From NCBI RefSeq assembly GCF_022965805.1, contig NC_133106.1, positions 32,849,913 to 32,913,912 of the forward strand: 64,000 bases of DNA, in the 5' to 3' direction. A model generated the notes under the pieces. The model did no database searches and was not told where the DNA came from. It was given only the letters and a program-made list of their open reading frames with translations. Shown one piece after another: positions 38,001 to 49,900 of this stretch. This DNA comes from Primulina eburnea. Lineage: Eukaryota; Streptophyta; Magnoliopsida; Lamiales; Gesneriaceae. Every line of letters starts with the position of its first letter. Position 1 is the stretch's first letter. The position numbers and the translations under genes were made by a program.

Positions 38001-38568
38001 TCAATTATAAAAATCGTTGAATCATTTTATTTTGAATTTTTCTTCTCATTTAATAATTGTAACATATCATTAAAAATATTCGATAAACCATGAAAAGAAA
38101 AAACATAAATCTTGGTTAAAGATTACCAAACAGTCCCGTATCCAAGATTTTAAAATATGGTGGGTTGTACATTGAAAATATAAATATTATTTAACATTTT
38201 TTTAATTTTTTTGTTATATTTGTATATAATGAAGTAGATAAATTTTAAAAATCATCTTAAGATTTTAATATATCAAGATACATGATAAATATCATTTGTA
38301 ATAATGAACTTTTAAAATAAATTCATAGTAAAGTAAGTAAAAAAAATTGAATATACATATGATATTATCCATTCAAATAATTTAGTTATACAATTTTATA
38401 CTCTAATATTATCATTTAATTTTATTATTATTTAGTACGAGTCTTCGTAAGTTAGGTCCCAAGGCAACAAATATGTGTTCATTTTTTTTATTAGAGAAGG
38501 TTTTTTCAAAACTAAAAGTATGACATGCAGACTGAATTATGGAAAAAATTGAGTTGGGGAAAAGAGAA

Positions 38569-39000
38569 CGCAAACATGAGTCTGAATCTCTCTTAGACCT
38601 AAGCATGAAGCGATAAGAAGAATTTAATGTTTAGAGACTCATATCTAATATTTTACAAAACAAGTGAGTTTGGAAACAATTGTACGAAATCTTTCTCCGT
38701 AGGGACAAAAAATGGACATATATCTTATAACAGATTTATGATAATTACAATAAAAAGAAAATGGACATATATCTTATATAATCTCCACTGTGGCCATATG
38801 TTTCTAGTACTGTAGGCCTTGTCTTGTCGCTGCATTTGATTTTTGAAAAAAAAAATTGGATGAATTGGGTAATGGAGATTGGATGTGGCTTGTCTGCTTT
38901 TTCAAATTTTTATTAGAAAATTTTATATTAAATATAATGATAATACAGAAAAACAATTTATTGGCCTCTCCAAAACAACCACTTTGTTTATATCGATTAA
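38569..39000. repeat. Dispersed duplication, first copy (modules P and Q)
   Basis: Module P (38569-38840) contains CGCAAACATGAGT, CTCTTAGACC, GGAAACAATTGTACGAAAT, CCGTAGGGACAAAAAATGG and CACTGTGGCCATATGTT. It recurs at 39407-39660. Module Q (about 38860-39000) contains GGAGATTGGA, GTGGCTT and a TTTTATATTAAATATAATRATAATACAG stretch. It recurs at about 41158-41260. The repeats are non-coding as far as I can see. Within module P, ATGGACATATATCTTATA is itself duplicated. Confidence 0.8.
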
Positions 39001-39406
39001 AATAATCCAAAATGAAAAAATTGATTTGGTTCAAGTTTTGGATAAAAATAAACCAAACCAATCCAAATCTGTTACAAGAATATAAAAAAATAGGTCATGA
39101 TTTTTTTTTGTGATTTTTTTTAATATATAAATATGTTGTTTGATTTTTAACTTGTATTGTATTATTAGTGAGCGTTGCAACCAGTGGCGGAGTCATGCTG
39201 AAATTTTAAACTATAAAATCTTTTAATATTTTGAATTGATCTACACGAGTTAATATCATATTATTCCAAAAATATACAAAATTTATATATACAATTTTTT
39301 AAAAAAAATTGGACCACCCGGACTTTAAAGAACGATGTGGCTCCACCTCTTGTTGCAACAATACAATTATATTGAGATTTATTGATTATATATTATGAGA
39401 GTTGGG

Positions 39407-39660
39407 GATAAGTACGCAAACATGAGTTTGATAATCTCTCTTAGACCTCAGCATGAAGGGATCGACGCACACGACACATAGCTAACAACGGATAAGAAAA
39501 ATTTAAAGTCGAATATTTTATAAAACAAGTGCGTTTGGAAACAATTGTACGAAATATTCCTCCGTAGGGACAAAAAATGGACATATATCTTGTACAATCC
39601 ACTGTGGCCATATGTTGCTAGTACTGTGGGCCTTGTCTTGTTGCTGCATTTGATCTGGAC
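39407..39660. repeat. Dispersed duplication, second copy of module P
   Basis: About 250 bp matching 38569-38840 in the same order and orientation. It has a roughly 30-bp additional stretch (GCACACGACACATAGC) and lacks the internal duplication seen in the first copy. Confidence 0.8.
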
Positions 39661-40029
39661 AAGTGCTTTTATCGATCGGACCATGGTACAACGTTATCGC
39701 TTATAATAATATTATATATGTACGAACATAATATTAGTTTTGGTAATTTGTTATTGATGTATAGGCTATAGTCGAATTGAGATAAAATGGAAGTTGAAAA
39801 ACTGTGAATTTTGGAGAAAATCTAGGTGAATGGAAATATGAGATGAATAGTTATTTATTCGGTGGGAAGTCGAATACGATTTTGTGTGAGTGAGTGGAAT
39901 TATCTAATACAATAATATATATTTTTTGGTTACAAAAATGTGTGTGCATATATATATTAAAATTATATATTCAATAGATGAGTGTCACTTAATTAGTAGA
40001 CGACAACAAAACTGTAATAAAACTTTGGT

Positions 40030-40238
40030 GGCAAAAACTTGTATGAGACAATCTCACGGGTCATATTTGTGAGACGGATCTCTTATTTGGGTCACCCATT
40101 AAAAAGTATTATTTTTTATGCTAAGAGTATTACTTTCTATTGTGAATATGGGTAGGATTGACCCGTCTCACAGATTATGATCCGTGAGACGGTCTCACAG
40201 ATTATGATCCGTGAGACGGTCTCACATGAGACTCACTC
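40030..40238 (+). mobile_element. 183-bp family MITE, copy J (with internal terminal duplication)
   Basis: Forward copy of 209 bp with perfect 9-bp target duplications AACTTTGGT at 40021-40029 and 40239-40247. A 26-bp unit (ATTATGATCCGTGAGACGGT and onward) is present twice in direct succession near the right end, which explains the excess length. This shows the palindromic ends are prone to slippage. Confidence 0.94.
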
Positions 40239-41157
40239 AACTTTGGTTATGTGGAGAGGGAGAACTTTTTAGATAATTTGTTCGATCCCACTTAAATTAA
40301 TTTGAGTAACGTGTATGTATATATATATTTTAAATGCATCTAATTGATTGCATAAATATCATATAAAGTATATGAAGAATAATATTTAAATAATTCTATA
40401 ATTTATATCAATGATATTAGTATGCCTTTTGAATTATAAAAGTCCACAAGAGTTTGAGAACTCAATTATTTTCGGAGGGTGTCAATTATTATTGAACCAA
40501 TCCGAAAATTCATAAACCAAACCCAAACACGATTAGTGTGACTCACCTGATCAACTCGACTCAACTCGATTTTTTATTTAAAAAAATTAAATAAAATTCA
40601 AAATAATTATAATAATAATAATTTTTTGATTTAAACGCGTAATAAGAAACTCTCTCTTATATATGATTTAATTTTGAAAATCTAATTATAGAAAATTATA
40701 TTATATTTACTAAATTAAATAAATATTTTTTTAAAAAAATCTACAAAATAAATATTAAATCATGAAAATTTTAATATATTAATATACCATAAATTTTTTT
40801 GGCTCGAGTTCAATTCGAAGTAAAGCTCGAGTTCGGTTCGAAAGATTCGAAAATATTAGCGCACTATTCAAATTATTGCTCGAAATAAATATCACAAAAG
40901 CTCAAAATTTATTTATTTAATATATAATTATATTATATATTAATAAAATATTTTGGCTTACGAAATATCGAACAAATAGTTTGAGTTCACGTTGGACTTG
41001 GAAAGTTCGAACATGTTCGATATCGGCTCGAAAATTCGATAAAATCGAATACAAATAAAATATTTTTTCGATTTAATTAGAAAAACTCGAAAACCGACTC
41101 AATATATTTACTCTGTTAGTGGGGAGCTGTCTTCCTCAAATTATTTAAAAAAATAAA

Positions 41158-41260
41158 TAAATTGGGTGATGGAGATTGGACGTGGCTTATCTACTTTCTC
41201 AAAGTTTTATTATAAAATTTTATATTAAATATAATAATAATACAGAAAAACAAATAATTT
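41158..41260. repeat. Dispersed duplication, second copy of module Q
   Basis: Matches about 38869-38960 (GGGTGATGGAGATTGGACGT... AATAATACAGAAAAACAA). It is separated from the second copy of module P by about 1.5 kb, which includes MITE copy J. The simplest reading is one duplication of P+Q later split by insertions. Confidence 0.7.
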
Positions 41261-41752
41261 TTCCAAATTTTCGTTTACTATTCATTTTTCTACCAAAAAT
41301 CTATAAGTGATCTAGTAGGTGGTCTGAGGTCTCTCTTATTTTTGTTTTACCTTGTGAACTTTTAAGCTAGCTAATGATATTTCATTTGATTTTTTTTTTT
41401 TTTTTTGTAAAACTTAGTATGAAATTTTATTATCTTTTTAAATATTTTGTTATATAACTATAGTGTTTTGATCTTGATTTGAGAGCTAATTATACAGTGA
41501 TTTTGACACAGATAATGTTAAAGTAATATTATGTAATATAGTCAGAATTTTGAGTTGTGAATTAATCGGTTGAGGAATCTATTTGACTTTTATTTAAAGT
41601 TAATATCATTTAAAAATAACAATAATCTCGCCCCTCCAAAAAAAATATCGACCAATCCTCATCGGTGTTAAGAAATCGGACCACACCAAACCAAACTAAC
41701 TGCTTTGTTTACATTGATTTTCAATCAGTCACGGTTTATTGTGAATTTGTTA

Positions 41753-41845
41753 TACTAAGAGTATTATTTTTTATTGTGAATATCAGTATAGTTGATCCGT
41801 CTCACAGATAAAGATTCTTGAGACTGTCTCACAAGAGACATACTC
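41753..41845 (+). mobile_element. 183-bp family MITE, copy K (3' half only)
   Basis: Only the right half is recognisable: TACTAAGAGTATT, GTTGATCCGTCTCACAG, GAGACTGTCTCACAAGAG. The left half is absent, so this is a truncated remnant. Confidence 0.75.
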
Positions 41846-42362
41846 TTACTTATAATAATTCTATATTTTAATTAAATCCAATGTTCATTTAACTTCTATC
41901 AACCGTTCATTGCTAATTTTCTGAATTACATTATTGTATGTATTAATTCATTATGAAACTCAAAATTCAAATTGAATCGTCAAAATCAGAACAATCCGAA
42001 ATTAATTAATTGCAAAGAAATCATGGCTTGGTTGCTTTAAAATTTTATGAAACCAATATAATACGGTTTGCTTCGAATTTTATATAAAATCGAACTAAAC
42101 TATAGTTAAACAACCCCTACCCGTCACACGAAAAACCAGTTGGAGGACCCTAAGACATAAAGGCTTATAAAAATAAACATTAGTAAAATATTATATATAG
42201 GAACTAATATTGTTGTGTTCCCAACTTTTGACTAAAGTAACACAATAAATATAATTAAAAAAATAGAGATCTCAAGGATGGTCGTGATCTAACCTCTCTC
42301 TCCTCTCTTAAGATTGAGTTGTCTGATGTAATCAAATAATGTATAAATAGTTAAAAAATAAT

Positions 42363-42544
42363 GGAAAAAACTTGTGTGCGACAGTTTCACGGGTCGAATT
42401 TGTGAGACGGATCTCTTATTTGGGTCATCCATGAAAAAGTATAATTTTTTATGCTAAGAGTATTACTTTTTATTGTGAATATGAGTAAGGTTGATCCGTC
42501 TCACCGATTAGTATCCGTGAGACGGTCTCAAATAAGACACACTC
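42363..42544 (+). mobile_element. 183-bp family MITE, copy L
   Basis: Forward copy of 182 bp. The flanks AAAAATAAT (42354-42362) and TAAAATAAT (42545-42553) agree at 8 of 9 positions. Confidence 0.9.
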
Positions 42545-43046
42545 TAAAATAATTATGTTATCTTTATTTTTAATTTATTATTTCATCTCACGAATCAAGT
42601 TGTGTCTTTTTCATCATTTTATATCACGAATCAAACAAATATCTAAAATACCTACTTGACAGGATTTCGAACTGAACTCGAACTGAACTGAAACCCTTTA
42701 ATTGAAATACTATCAATTATAATTGCTCCTTACCAGGGTCAAGAACCCGTGATTTAATGTTGATTTTTTTATGTATTAATTTTAATATAATCAAAATAAA
42801 AACAGCAGCCCCCGTCAAAATAATAATAATAAAAAAGAAATAATTTGGACATCTGAACACGTCGCGATCCAGACTTTGTTCGGTGGCTCACGTTTAATCG
42901 ATGTCTTGATTACGTGATGATGGCTATCATTTATAAAAGCAAGTTTGATCGAAATTCGAGTCCAAATAAGACCACTCTGAAATTAAATAATTATATTGCA
43001 TCAAGTGATTTACTCAAATTATTATTAAAATAATTATTATTTTCAA

Positions 43047-43211
43047 GAGTGACACGAGACCGTTTAATCTGTGAGACATGTCAACCCTACAAATATTCAT
43101 AATAAAAAGAAATACTCTTAACATAAAAAGTAATGTTTTTCATGCATGACTCAAATAAGAGATCCATCTCACCACAACGACTCGTGAGACTATCTCACAC
43201 AAGTTTTTGCC
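43047..43211 (-). mobile_element. 183-bp family MITE, copy M
   Basis: Reverse copy of about 165 bp lacking most of the left terminal palindrome (GAGACCGTTTAATCTGTGAG reads straight through). It ends CACAAGTTTTTGCC. No convincing target duplication. Confidence 0.82.
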
Positions 43212-43623
43212 TAATGAAAATATATATGAAATCTATATCAAAGTTATCCAAATATATCACAATACTAATCAAAGCCAAAATCATCTTAGAAATAATATAT
43301 AAACATTAATAATCAAATTAGAATATCATGATCGAAACCAATAACTTGTCTGATAATATTGTATTCGTATCAATTAAATTAAAGCTTTACCTTTTATCTA
43401 AAATTAAAATTTGTAACTTTAATATATTACCCAATGATTAAGAGTGTGTTTCGATACATAATCTGTAACTTTAATATATTACCAAATGATATTTAGATAA
43501 ATATAAAAAAAATGCTTTTATTCTTTTATTGAAAAGAATTAATCACTAAATAAATATAAAAAATGATTTCTGTTTAATTCGTCACTTGTCTACAAGTGAC
43601 GTGCACTAATTACTCTAAAATTA

Positions 43624-43750
43624 TGAGTTTGGTGGATGTATCTGGGAAGGTTCCTCGTGTTGATGAAATCAATTGTTTTTGTTTTTTTTTTATTATGTGT
43701 TTGGTGGATGTATCTGGGAAGCTTCCTCGTGTTGATGGAATCAATGTTGA
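43624..43750. repeat. Imperfect tandem duplication, period about 74 bp
   Basis: TTTGGTGGATGTATCTGGGA occurs at about 43627 and 43701. Each is followed by AGSTTCCTCGTGTTGATGRAATCAAT, with a T-rich spacer between. Both copies translate to LVDVSGK(V/L)PRVD(E/G)IN in one continuous frame that starts near 43596. I recognise no family, and it may be a tiny captured exon fragment or just a repeat. Confidence 0.75.
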
Positions 43751-43806
43751 ATATTATTTTTTTTTCAAAAGTAACATTGATTTAACCACTCTATGTTCAA
43801 TGTCTA

Positions 43807-43973
43807 CAGTGGGTCTCACGGATTCTAATCTGTGAGATATGTCAATCTTACCCGTATTCACAATAAAAAATAATACTGTTAATATAAAAAATAGTATTTT
43901 TTCATGAATGAACTAAATAAAAGATCCGTTTCACAAATACGATCCGTGAAACCGTCTCACACAAGTTTTTGCC
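43807..43973 (-). mobile_element. 183-bp family MITE, copy N
   Basis: Reverse copy of 167 bp. The flanks CAATGTCTA (43798-43806) and CAATATCTA (43974-43982) agree at 8 of 9 positions. The left terminus is shortened (CAGTGGGTCTCACGG), so part of the terminal palindrome was lost while the target duplication stayed intact. Confidence 0.87.
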
Positions 43974-44629
43974 CAATATCTAACTAGTCGATGTCGCTTC
44001 ATTAGCCGATCGTGTCGTGTGCTTGATAGTCCATATGTGAGCTTAGAGAAGTCCCTGATTTTGAGGATGGAGTACCATCCAAACCAAAAGTCATCATGTA
44101 TTTTGTGAAAAAAAAAAATAGGACAATAATCTTCAATCCCGTGTTATAAAGGAGTTCCGATGGGCCCCTATAATCTCAATAATATATATAAGCAATAATA
44201 CAACTACAATGTATATGCGTGAAGGGCGTGCTTTTTATATTTTTGTTTGCGCTCGACTTTATTCTCCATATCACCTTTAAATATTAATATATAAAAAAAA
44301 TGCTTTTACTAAATAAAGTGAAGATACGTTTTCAGTTCGTCGTAGTAGTATCTCGTGCTAAATCACTGCTGATTGTTCCGTTATATCCGAAAAAACAGAC
44401 ATCCAATACGATCCTCAAAGCACATAAAAGAGGGGACAAATTTTTTTAAGGACACTGTACTTCGTATATGCCTCAGTTTGGTTTATTTTAAGCTTTGCTC
44501 TGCTGTGTTTTCTTCGTAATTTAGTTAATTGTTTTTTTACGAAAGTTTACTTTATCGTTTAATATATTATGCAAAAATATATAATAAAAAATAACTAATT
44601 GTTAAATGTATGGATGTCTATTATTTAAA

Positions 44630-44793
44630 TGACATGTTTCTCGTAAGACGGTCTCATAGATTTTCATCAGTGAGACGGATTGACCCGCTAAAAATTTATA
44701 TTGAAATAATAATTTTTTTTTTCATAAATTGAGATGGTTTAAAAATTCGTTTTACAAAATTAATTCATGAAACAATATTACACGAGTTTTGGT
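44630..44793 (-). mobile_element. 183-bp family MITE, copy O (diverged)
   Basis: Diverged reverse copy (CTCGTAAGACGGTCTCATAG ... ACACGAGTTTTGG) lying immediately left of copy P. Many substitutions mark it as older than its neighbour. Confidence 0.7.
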
Positions 44794-44796
44794 TTT

Positions 44797-44978
44797 GAAT
44801 GAGTCTTATGTGAGACCGTCTCACGGATTTTAATCAATGAGACGGGTCAACCCTACCCATATTCACAATAAAAAGTAATACTCTTAGCATAAAAAGTAAT
44901 ACTTTTTCATGGATGACCCAAATAAGAGATTCGTCTCACAACTACGACCCGTGAGATCGTCTCACACAAGTTTTTGTC
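44797..44978 (-). mobile_element. 183-bp family MITE, copy P
   Basis: Reverse copy close to the consensus (GAATGAGTCTTATGTGAGAC ... CACACAAGTTTTTGTC), 182 bp, abutting copy O. No clear 9-bp duplication, perhaps because it inserted at the end of copy O. Confidence 0.9.
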
Positions 44979-45135
44979 TTTATGTTAATCTAAAAACGTC
45001 CTTCATTCATTTGAAGATTTTCACACTTCATAAACAAGTTTTGCGTGTATCGCTTTGCTTCGTGGCCCGACACGTAAGTTTGACAATCTAACAACACATC
45101 ATCTTCATAAGTTATCTCCGCTTGATTGGCTCTTA

Positions 45136-45293
45136 ATATTTGCATCAAATTCTGAAATGTTCTAATTTAAATAACTTTTATATTATATTTAATTCATTCA
45201 TATAATATTTTGCATCACATTCTATAATGTTCTAATTTAAATAACTTTTATATTATACTTAATTAATTCATATAAATAAACAGTGTATGTTTT
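45136..45293. repeat. Imperfect tandem duplication, period about 78 bp
   Basis: Two copies of a unit containing ATGTTCTAATTTAAATAAC and then TTTTATATTATA(T/C)TTAATT, starting near 45150 and 45228. AT-rich and non-coding. Confidence 0.85.
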
Positions 45294-45636
45294 ATGTAAA
45301 TTTAATCTCTATTTTTTTTTACAAAACTAATAAACAAATTGATGATCGTTAAAATTGTTGATATATAAGTATATCCGTATATCATTGACATATAAGAATT
45401 TGGACGTGTCTGAGCTGGATTTGAAATTCATACTTATCAAGATTCCTAAATAATGTCACGTCCATGCAATCCCTGTAGCCATGTGCCATGGTACATGAAG
45501 TCGATAACCTAAATTCAAATGTATATTTGAAATTTTGAAAATTTGAAAAACGAATCTATTTTCGATAATATTTTCTTCGTCAATAAAAAATAATCATATC
45601 AGACAAATGGATTATATCATTCAGGAGGTAGAAGGA

Positions 45637-45785
45637 GCGTCATCTCTTGCGAGACGCTCGTATACATTTTTATTTTATTTACGAGACGAGTTAATCATGT
45701 CTATTTTTGTAATAAAAAATAATATTTTTAAAATTAAAAAATAATATATTCTTAAAAGTGACAAATAACAATATCCGTAGACAAA
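45637..45785 (-). mobile_element. Possible highly diverged 183-bp family member, copy Q
   Basis: CATCTCTTGCGAGACGCTCG, ACGAGACGAGTTAATCATG and AATAAAAAATAATATTTTT follow the family order, but the right end is unrecognisable. Weak. Confidence 0.35.
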
Positions 45786-46016
45786 ATTCATCAATTAGAT
45801 AGTGAGAAAGAAGTTCTGCAATTGGTGTTGACATTTATTGACTTTTCATGTTATCCAGCTAAGCTCGTCCAACTTGGAAATTGACCGTTATATATATTAT
45901 TAAATTATACTTTTCAGCCATGCTCTCTATAAATTTTTTTAATATATATTCATGTTAACTCTTCGTTCGTATGATTTTATTTTATCAAATCCTTTTTTTT
46001 TTTTATTTTCTACATA

Positions 46017-46195
46017 ACAAAAACTTGTATGAGTCGGTCTCACGAATCGTATTTTGTGAGACAGATCTCTTATTTGGGTCATCCATAAAAAATATTATTT
46101 TTTATGCTAGAGTTTCACTTTTTATTCTGAATATCAGTAAGGTTGAATTGTCTTATAGATAAAGATTCGTGAGACGTCTCACAAGAAATATACTC
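46017..46195 (+). mobile_element. 183-bp family MITE, copy R
   Basis: Forward, moderately diverged copy (AACAAAAACTTGTATGAGTC ... GAGACGTCTCACAAG). It lies about 720 bp upstream of the TauE/SafE start codon. No clear target duplication. Confidence 0.85.
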
Positions 46196-46220
46196 TAATA
46201 TAATATATCAATCCTTTCTC

Positions 46221-46913
46221 TCCTCATGTGTTAATTTTTGTATTTCCTGATATAATTATTATGTTTAATTAAATGTGTTTTTCGGATACCATAATTTAAA
46301 TAAAAATTACTTAATAAAATAATAAAAAAAAGTCATGAATTGATTTGACATGTACACACAAGAGCAATTGTCATTTTAGAAAACAAACATGTTTTTTTTT
46401 TAAAAAAATTCTTTATTCATTTGTTTTTTAAAAAATTACTTGAAATCAATTTAGCAAGCATGGGCCCACAGCATTTTCCTTCCGTGGTCAATTCGGGAAC
46501 CAATACTGCGTCGTTTTGTAAACCAATTAACCAAAGTACCAACTTGTACCATTATCCCCTTTCCTACCCAGCAGCCATCTCAATCATACTCCTCTCATTA
46601 ACGCCAACGGCATCATTAAACTTTTACCCTACAGCAATTTCCTCGCGGTCTTTCATCTTTCGTATTTTGTTTTCATTTCCATGTCGTCTTCCAAATCGTT
46701 CTTTTTAAACACGCAGGCTGCGTTCCCTTTTGTTTCGTTCTAAGCAATATTGTCCCTTCAAAGATCTTCTTTTAGATTTTGTTTTTTTCACCCTGCCTCA
46801 CCAATTAGCTGAATCCTGTGAATATATAGGGACCCTTTTCGAATCGAAGTGGGAGTGTGTAAAAAAGTGAGGATCTTGTTTCTTGAGAGGTGGGATATCG
46901 GGAATTTTTTTTG
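46221..46913 (+). promoter_or_regulatory. Upstream region and probable 5' UTR of the TauE/SafE gene
   Basis: The base composition shifts to less AT-rich from about 46440. A TATATAG motif lies at about 46825-46831, some 85 bp before the ATG. The 95-residue open frame at 46421-46708 shows no family features and is probably chance in the leader or promoter region. Confidence 0.45.
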
Positions 46914-49900
46914 ATGGCGGGAAATCAAGGGAAATGGAAGGCGTTCGTACCCTTTTTAACTGTCGTGTGTAGCTTTTTGTTGGCATCAATATTTGTTTCT
47001 GCTGACAGAAGCTTAAAGCGAGAATCTTTGCCGTATAACGGGACTGGGATTTCGGTTGATGATCCGGATTCAGATCTGTTGACTGATGTTGTGAATTTCC
47101 TATGGCAATCAGACGCATCAGGTTACCAGCATGTTTGGCCGGTGAGTTAAGATTATAGATTCCAGTTTTAGTGTTGAATCATCGTGATTAAATGCAATTC
47201 TTGATTTTAAAATTTTGTTTTGATCATAACTTGCATGTATACTGACTTTGAAGATTTAATAATTGAGAAGTATTTATGGCTATTGGTGAGAGGAGTTGGT
47301 TTTTGTCGGGAAACAATTTATAGTGTCGTTAACTTATTATCTATCTGTAATTAGATCGCCCACATTAATTTTTTTTTGTCTGTTGTAATGCGTATCCATC
47401 ATGTATTTATTGTCATTGCACGAGGTATGAGAACAGTGCATCGAAATTTGGTCACCCAGGGGAGGATCTAGAAGGGAAGTGAAGCTACCGAGTAATTTTT
47501 TATTTGTATTTCTTAATATATTAGTTTTGCGCCTCAAAATACATGAAATTCGCGACCTCTACCTATCTCTTCCCCTCCCTTGTTTGTATTATTCTATCAC
47601 ACTTGTACTTCCCGCAGTCTGCAACACTATAGCTTTTTCCTTAGTTCGACAGACGTACATAATTTGAACTGTACTTGGTTTGTGAAAATCTGTGAACCGA
47701 ATCATCTTATGGTATTGTTGGATTTATTATTTTGTCGTTGCCTTTAATCTATTCCTTGGGTTTGTGACCCACAGGATTTGGAATTCAACTGGCAAATTGT
47801 TGTCGGTTCCATAATTGGATTCTTTGGAGCAGCTTTCGGGAGCGTCGGCGGTGTTGGTGGTGGGGGCATATATGTTCCTATGCTTAGTCTGATTATTGGA
47901 TTTGATCCAAAATCATCAACTGCTATTTCAAAATGTGAGTTAGAAACATATTTGATTGCCCTGCAATCTTTGCGCATATTTTTATATTTGTTTTTAAGTA
48001 ACAATATTAAAACCTTTTGATTTTACGTACATATCATGTTATTGAATTAATTTAAACGTGATAAGCAAAATATTAGGTCCCTATGCAATCCGGTTAAAAT
48101 TTATACCTTCAGCTTATGAAGATCGTTTCAAGATAAATGTTCGGTTCAAATCTGAAATTGTTGACGATAATCTCGGGGTCTTGTTGAGTGTATGAGAGTG
48201 TGTTTGACAAGTAATTTATTATACATATGAAAACGATAAATGCGTTTTCTTGTACAACAGGTATGATCATGGGTGCTGCCGTATCAACTGTTTACTACAA
48301 TCTTAAACTCAGGCATCCTACCATTGACATGCCCATCATTGACTATGACTTAGCCGTTCTCATCCAACCAATGCTCATGCTGGGAATAAGTATTGGAGTT
48401 ACTTTCAATGTGCTATTTGCGGATTGGATGGTCACCGTTCTTTTAATCATTCTCTTCATAAGTAATAATTTGTTGTATTAAATTTTACATGTTAGAATCC
48501 TTTTTCTATCTCCTTACTTTATATGCCGATTTCAGCCACATCAACTAGGGCCTTTCTTAAAGGCGTTGAAACATGGAAGAAAGAAACTATCTTGAAGAAG
48601 GTGATTATAATCATCATTTACTATGTCCATGATTTATTATTTTCGGTTGTCAAAAATATATGCTTCACCTAGTATGAAAGTTCAAATAATGAATAGTCCT
48701 TTGTTTCTTGTTGCAGGAGCATGCAAAGCGATTAGAATCAAATGGTGAGTTGATTGATTCCATATCCTTTTCCTTTTTGTCCTTCTCGATTCACTTAATT
48801 ATTAAGCATGTATGCTTCTGTATTGTTAGGCAGCGGTAAAGATGAAGCAGAATATAAGCTTCTTCCTGGTGGCCCCGTTACGGATAAGGGTGCCAAAGAT
48901 TCGTCAGAAAGCGAGGTGAGAAGCTTCTCCTAGTATCAAATACTCGAGAAAACCAAAGTCTCCTAGTTATATATCTTGATGTTTTAGGTTGGCATTATTG
49001 AGAATGTTCGCTGGAAGGAGTTTGGGCTTCTGGCCTTTGTTTGGTTTGCATTTCTTGCACTTCAGCTGGCTAAGGTGAATATTTCTACCCTTTTACTGCC
49101 ATATTGGTTTTTTTGGCAATTATTATTAGTTTCTTCAAACTTGTGCAACCAAGTAAACTTAACGGTCTTGAATTGCTGCTACAGAATTACACATCTACTT
49201 GTTCGGCATTATACTGGGTGGTGAACTTGCTGCAGGTTTGTGTGTGATTATCCAATTAATAGGAAATTTGTGTATTTTGTTCTGCGCAATCATCCACTTG
49301 AGATTCCTTTGCAGATCCCTGTGTCGTTTGGCGTATCTGGTTATGAAGCTCTCTGCCTATATAAGGGATGGCGAAAAATTGAATCCAAGGGAGATTCGGG
49401 TACCAATTTGACAGTGCTCCAACTGATTATTTATGGCTTCTTCGGTGTCTTGGCTGGTGTTGTAGGTGGGCTACTAGGTCTTGGTGGTGGATTTATCATG
49501 GGTCCACTATTTTTGGAGTTGGGCATTGCTCCACAGGTAAGTTCCAATTCTTTATACCTACTTGTATTTGACCCATATACCTAATTTCCTCTTGAATCAC
49601 CATATGTATATTAGGAGAAGAATCTGCGATGTTTTTACTGCACGACAAGTCATAACAATTGTTTCTTGCTAATTCTTGGCAAATTATGATCCGTTGCTCT
49701 AATGTATAACGTCATTCCCATTAGGTTTCAAGTGCCACAGCTACTTTTGCCATGATGTTCTCCTCATCAATGTCGGTGGTTGAGTATTACCTCTTAAATC
49801 GTTTTCCGGTTCCTTATGGTAAGTGAATATCGACAATAAACGCATATTTTTTCATATTGTTGGTAAAAAAAATTCTTGGAACTTTTCGTTTTAAATGATT

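Larger units (their letters stand above)
28546..46220. other. 17.7-kb gene-free, repeat-dominated interval
   Basis: No gene can be supported between the YUC stop and the TauE upstream region. It contains MITE copies H to R, five microsatellites, the inverted-repeat element, several local duplications and long AT-rich stretches (30.9-31.6, 31.8-32.8, 35.1-38.4 kb) where I see nothing specific. A GC-richer patch at about 32930-33075 carries a 71-residue open frame without recognisable homology or splice sites. Confidence 0.65.

Noticed and set aside
46421..46708. 95-aa open frame upstream of the TauE/SafE gene
   Set aside because: It lies in the promoter/leader region. The sequence has no domain, and the downstream ATG at 46914 begins the recognisable signal peptide.
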